NCBI GenBank assembly: GCA_018907035.1
Contig: JACCIC010000039.1
Coordinates: 2,821,001 to 2,885,000 of the forward strand
DNA: 64,000 nucleotides
Direction of reading: 5' to 3'
Source: Sycobia sp. Sy_11
Lineage: Eukaryota > Arthropoda > Insecta > Hymenoptera > Epichrysomallidae
Below are positions 59,474 to 64,000 of this stretch, one piece after another. The notes under the pieces are model-generated. The model did not search any database and had not been told where the DNA came from. It saw only the letters and a list, made by a program, of their open reading frames with translations. The position numbers were made by a program, and so were the translations under genes. How positions within the stretch are numbered: position 1 is the stretch's first letter; each line of letters opens with the position of its first letter.

Positions 59474-62285
59474 GCCCGGGCCCCCAGGCCGACGCCGGCG
59501 CGTCCCTCGCCGCCACCCCCGGCGCCGCCCCCGTCGCCAGCCCGGCCTGCTCGAGGATCATGTCGGGCGGCAGGACGCACGCGCGCTCGGCGAGCCACGG
59601 CGGCGTCCTGGCCGGCGGCGGCACCCGCTCGACCGAGGGCACCGGCTGGATGCTGCCCGTCGCCGCGCCCCGGCCCTCGGCCCTGAAGAAGCCCGGCCAC
59701 CAGCGGGCCTTCAGCCAGGGCCAGGTCGTGGAGGTGCGCGGGGCCGCGGGCCAGCCGGTCGGCAGCCACGGCAGGATCGGCTCGAGGACCGACTTCATAC
59801 TGCCACCGGGCCACAGGGAGGAGGCCGCCGGGGCGACGGCGAGCGCGGCCCCGGCCGCCGCGGCAGCCGCCGGTATCGCCGGCGGGAAGGCGCCCTCGTT
59901 CCGCGGGCACTCGAGGCAGGCCTCCAGGTCGGAGTCGATTTACACGATAAGGCGTAGCGCGGCGCCGCCCTGGTGGAGGCGCGCCTGGGCGCGCTGCTTC
60001 GGCTCCCAGCCGGAGGAGCCCGCCCTGAGGACGATCGTGCCGAATCACCTGCTGCCGCCGAAGGCGGTGCAGAGCAGGCAGCCGAACGGCCACATCGTCG
60101 ACAATAGGTTCGTATGAGGGTCGTGCGTTAGTCGCGACATCTAATGATAACCGCGCCTTTATTATTTGACGGTCAACGATTGCTTTAAGGTGGTTCGGCA
60201 ATTCCATGAAATCGGTATTGAACGTTTTGTACGACGGAATAATGTAGATTTTGAGGGGGGGGGGGAGATATTTGGCACATATTGGCAGATGTGACATTTC
60301 ACGCTTTCTTTTTTAATATGCTCACTTAACTGTTTTTTATAAAAACTGAAAATCTCAATAAAGAAATACAGTTTTGATACTGCTATTTTTTTTAACTTTT
60401 GATGATTACTTTTCATGATACTTCACCTCGAATAGTTTAAAAATATATTTAATTATAATCCCTGTTGGAAATTGAAGTATTTTCGCGATTTCAGATGAAA
60501 CTCAACAGTTAAGGAAAATAAAAACAATATCGATAAAACTTAAAAAAGTCAAACGGTATTGGACATCGATTAAAAGAATTATCAAATTAATTTTTATATA
60601 TTATTCTATTGTATATATTGTACATCTGTTTAGCTTGGGAATTTCACTCGAACCACCTTAAATAAATTGATGAAAAATCAGTACTTACAAAATTGATAAT
60701 TTTTCAAATTATATTACTCGTTGATATAAATTGTTCTGAAATTCTAAAATTAAATTTAACTAGGGAATAATAGGCAGAAATACTATTTAAAAAATCTCAA
60801 AAATTATAATTAAATTTTTTTTTATAATTTAGAAATGTAATTTACTTACTATGTATCTGAACAAATACTAGCACGAGATTTTTGTAAACCAATTATATAT
60901 ACTATGATATATCATTCGGTGGATATATACCAACGAATATCCATACTTCAATTTTTATTTCAATTGATTTGCAATATTATAAACGAGTTTCTGTATATTT
61001 TTATAATAATTTTTGAGTAACCAACTATGTATTAGTGAAAAATAGATTTTTCATTAATCAAGAAAATATTTACCAATTTCAGTAAAACGTTTTATAACCT
61101 TAGCGAAATGGTGAATAATTTCTTTGTTTAAGAATTTATATTTGGCACAATTAAAGAAAAACGTATTACTCGACAACATGATAAATATTGTTTTCCCGTA
61201 TTTTAATTTTACATTGAAATTTCCAACGGAACGGTAGTTCTGTATTAAAAAAAAAAAAAAAAATCCATTTTCTTTTTTGGCCAATAGAAAGCTTTGCAAT
61301 CTTCGTATTCTAATTTGATTATTATTCCGTACGGCCAGCAGAACGCCAGTTATATTCATAATGGTACGTTAAAATTATACGCGTATAGCCCCATCATAAC
61401 TGTAAACCAATATTACTTATTCGCCCATAACGTGGCGTCGCGTTAACGTAAAGCCAAAGTTAACGTAAATCTAAAAGAAATACGTTCGTAAGGGCGGTAC
61501 GGACGATCAATTCCAATGTACTGTATTCGAGTAAATCCCCTTTGCTTTATACGTTGCACGAAGATTTTGATTTTCGATCATGCGCCGAGTTACGAATTTT
61601 GAAAATATTACTTTTACGCTTTCTGCAGTCCAGGTTACTGGTATGCAATATTTGCCATATTCTTCAATTGTGCGCGTTTTTAATAATACCTCGTTTTAAG
61701 TAATGTACATATATAGTATCACTTAACACACGATCTATAATAATATCCATAATCAGTCGCGCTATTTGAAGATTTAAAGTGTCCAAAATTAGCATACATT
61801 ATAGGACCGTCTCTTACAAGAGCTTCAGTCGTTTATTGGTACATTTACCTTATAATTTTCTCTCTTTTTTTTTCCACGCCACATAAAGTATGGAAACGCG
61901 CAACTATACACGTATACATTATGAAATCTAACGGGGCAGCGAGGCGGAAATATTAAATACATAAATATCTATCTATATATATATGTATATATCTACACAC
62001 TGTTCCTATTCTCGGCATTCGCAGGGTTCGCACAACGAAATATAGCACATTAACTTTTTTACCGCGGAATCTGCTCGAGCAATTTCACCGGGTCGCCAAT
62101 CTGTACTTCGTCTTCATTCTCCTCCTGAACTGGGTGCCGGCGATCAATGCCTTCGGCAAGGAGGTCGCCATGATACCCGTGCTGTTCGTGCTCGGCGTCA
62201 CCGCCCTGAAGGACTTCTTCGAGGACAGGCGGAGGCTCGCAAGCGACCGGCGCGTCAACAATTCGACCTGCCGGGTATACGTCAG
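58851..62285 (+). CDS. ATP10: ATP10-type class V P4-ATPase (phospholipid flippase), 3'-partial
   Basis: P4-ATPases move phospholipids from the outer to the inner leaflet of membranes. Exons 58851-59151, 59426-60107 and 62025-62285 join in frame to 414 complete codons. The gene runs off the right edge. Conserved P4 sequence begins near residue 300 (RTIVPNHLLPP) and continues NRVRTTKYSTLTFLPRN, LLEQFHRVANLYFVF, LNWVPAINAF and ALKDFFEDRRRLASD, covering the first membrane segments. LNWVPAINAF and the FEDRRR region fit the ATP10 group best. The phosphorylation and nucleotide-binding domains lie outside. The 300 residues before the core are low-complexity (poly-His, poly-Gln, Ala/Gly/Pro) and unusual in length. 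The exons are strongly GC-rich. Confidence 0.9.
59426..60107 (+). CDS. ATP10: ATP10 exon: poly-Gln, repeated H-x-R-x-x-S motifs, start of P4 core
   Basis: The acceptor GCGCCGCAG ends at 59425. The exon opens ALASLHQQQ with a nine-residue glutamine run, then an Ala/Gly/Pro-rich stretch with four short H-x-R-x-[AFG]-S motifs. It ends with WWRRAWARCFGSQPEEPALR, TIVPNHLLPPKAV and HIVDN. The last two bases complete an arginine codon with the next exon (NRVRTTKY), confirming the donor at 60108. Confidence 0.88.
60185..60661. mobile_element. TTAA-flanked inverted-repeat MITE-like element
   Basis: TTAA at 60185-60188 and 60658-60661 flank GGTGGTTCG (60189-60197) and its exact complement CGAACCACC (60649-60657). 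The match continues inward as AATTCC after a 3-nt offset. The 469-bp interior contains a run of G (about 60255) and no coding capacity. TTAA duplication suggests piggyBac-type mobilisation. The terminal bases differ from the 8341-8900 element, so they are separate families. It lies in the ATP10 intron. Confidence 0.65.
62025..62285 (+). CDS. ATP10: ATP10 exon: first P4-ATPase membrane segments
   Basis: The acceptor ATTCGCAG ends at 62024. The exon encodes VRTTKYSTLTFLPRNLLEQF, the hydrophobic NLYFVFILLLNWVPAIN and MIPVLFVLGVTALKDFFED segments, and SDRRVNNSTCRVYVR. It ends in phase 2 before GTGAGA. This is the most diagnostic exon of the gene. Confidence 0.95.
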
Positions 62286-62478
62286 GTGAGACGATTGAGA
62301 TTCACGAATGGAATTTATGTTATGCGTGTACGATAATAGCTTGGCCGCACTCGTATATATATATACATATGTATATATCGATGTGACGCTAATTCATCTA
62401 TATACACACTTTCCAGACACTAATAATTATTTTGAAACTGAACGATTCGGGGTAATTATTTTGAGGCATTTGGTAAAC

Positions 62479-62482
<4 letters not shown>

Positions 62483-62535
<53 letters not shown>
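62483..62535. repeat. (AT)n microsatellite
   Basis: About 52 bp of AT in the ATP10 intron. Confidence 0.95.
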
Positions 62536-62537
<2 letters not shown>

Positions 62538-62612
62538 CGTTACGAAATGACAGATAAGCTACTTATTCTTCATTCGTCGCAAAAAGAGAGAGAAAGTGTG
62601 TATGTGTGTGTT

Positions 62613-62645
<33 letters not shown>

Positions 62646-62828
62646 AAAAAATAAAACCTTAAGCGTATTTAAAATTATGTAAATTTGAGCCTCGGCAACG
62701 TTCTCCTGTTTATATATATATATATTTTTTTTTTAATTTTTCTTTTCTTTCTTTTTTTCTTCTTTTTTTTTAATGATAATTAATCAAATTAGATGGTGCC
62801 AAGTTATATTTAACGGCACTTTATGTAT

Positions 62829-62835
<7 letters not shown>

Positions 62836-62884
<49 letters not shown>
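62836..62884. repeat. (AT)n microsatellite
   Basis: About 48 bp of AT in the ATP10 intron. Confidence 0.95.
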
Positions 62885-62888
<4 letters not shown>

Positions 62889-63039
62889 TATGAAAGTAGT
62901 GCGGAGCTTCGTGTCCCATATGCAATGCGTGCATACTGCATATATATGAGCTTTGCTTTATGTATCTGATCGGCTATCGGGTCTAATAGAATCGAGTCAC
63001 TCTCCCCCTTCTCCAATAAATGACCTTTATTATGTAGTA

Positions 63040-63045
<6 letters not shown>

Positions 63046-63135
<90 letters not shown>

Positions 63136-63179
63136 CAGAGAGAGCGCGAGAGATAGAGAGACAAAGAGAGAGAGGGAGA
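63046..63179. repeat. (AT)n-(GA)n compound microsatellite
   Basis: About 48 bp of AT, a CGAA break, then GA with scattered C and T interruptions. Confidence 0.95.
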
Positions 63180-64000
63180 TTGCGACAGTTGACGCACATT
63201 GACTTTGAACTGCGGTTCTGCTGTTCGCTCACGTGCGCGGCGCGCCCGATATAGACTTTTCGAAAGTCATACGGATTACTCATAGGGAATTTTTCAGCCT
63301 TTTTTTTTTTTTTTGTATTGCTCTCTGCCACTGTCCCGCTCTTGTTCCTTCGATAAAGATCCGTCCGTTTACGAGAAGCGATAGCGATAAAACCGGAAGC
63401 GCGCGCAAAAAGAAACGGCCGCGCGGCTCGGCTGAGAACCGAGCGTGCGCGAGTCTTATTAAATGCACTATATACAGGTATATTTCGTATATACATGCAA
63501 TATCGATCCGGCGCATTGAATTCAAAATCTTTTGAGTAGATCAAGTATTATTAGGGGCTTCTGCAGTTCTGCATGTATACATACATACATGTATGTATGT
63601 ATGCACATTTGCATTACATAAAATAAATAAGTCGGCGTATAATGCTCTTTTATCCGCACAATCCGCTCTTGCTCCGAGCATGTCGATATGTATGCCGATT
63701 TTGTAAAAAATTCGTATTGAAAAGTTGTTGTTGCTATTATTATTATTATTATTATTTATTTATTTTCTAGTTACCACATGTATGCCAGCCATACCATTTA
63801 AACGCCACGTAAAACTACTATCCTCTTGAACATCGAATTACAATAGAATTATTGAGAAATGAAAATCTATAGTAATAACGTGTGTATTATTTTCCGAGAC
63901 GCGACGAGGTATCGCTTCGAAAAGCCACAATATCGCCATAAGTGGCCGGGGATCAGAAGGGGGCGCTTCGTTCACCCATTTTTCGAATTATTAGAATTGT

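Larger units (their letters stand above)
62286..64000 (+). other. ATP10 intron to the right edge
   Basis: No further exon recognised to the window end. It holds AT runs (62483-62535, 62836-62884), a GA run (62611-62641), a compound AT-GA tract (63046-63179) and an ATT repeat near 63735-63765. Confidence 0.75.

Noticed and set aside
59431..60297. 288-codon open frame on the minus strand
   Set aside because: Antisense shadow of the GC-rich ATP10 exon, low-complexity product.

Overview
The window is nuclear DNA of an animal, most likely an insect. It holds four protein genes broken by GT-AG introns, very AT-rich non-coding DNA, and dense dinucleotide microsatellites (AT, GA/CT, GT/CA). The protein families (KDM5/Lid, fimbrin, CRELD, class V P4-ATPase) are all standard in insects. 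An AT-rich genome with many AT/GA microsatellites would suit Hymenoptera, but that placement is inference. I see no tRNA, rRNA, CRISPR array or bacterial-type operon.

Layout. (1) Positions 328-17407, plus strand: 18 coding exons of a KDM5 (Lid) histone H3K4 demethylase. The first, JmjN-encoding part lies left of the window. The order is ARID, PHD1, JmjC, C5HC2 zinc finger, PLU-1 helical region, PHD2, acidic/basic linker, PHD3. A 9.9-kb intron separates JmjC from the C5HC2 finger and holds a palindromic TTAA-flanked element. (2) Positions 17408-31774: intergenic, full of microsatellites. It holds a 430-bp insertion with 15-bp direct flanking repeats, 74-nt inverted repeats and a hammerhead-ribozyme-like motif (21412-21871), plus a related repeat near 25.0 kb. 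(3) Positions about 31775-49202, plus strand: fimbrin/plastin, 636 residues in four coding exons, with a 12.1-kb first intron packed with microsatellites and a possible Inr+DPE promoter. (4) Positions 49203-53553: a convergent spacer with a possible inverted-repeat element. (5) Positions 53554-55232, minus strand: a complete four-exon Creld gene (381 residues). (6) Positions 55233-58840: the spacer upstream of two divergent genes. (7) From 58841 to beyond the right edge, plus strand: the 5' part of an ATP10-type (class V) phospholipid flippase, with an unusual, low-complexity N-terminal extension of about 300 residues. One of its introns holds a second TTAA-flanked inverted-repeat element.

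The genes do not form a functional unit. They act in chromatin regulation (KDM5), actin bundling (fimbrin), ER/secretory protein handling (Creld) and membrane lipid asymmetry (ATP10). Two features stand out at the scale of the window. Codon composition alternates between genes: KDM5 and Creld have AT-rich exons, fimbrin and ATP10 strongly GC-rich ones. The non-coding DNA also carries several short non-autonomous transposon-like elements that are recognisable only from their own inverted repeats and target-site duplications.
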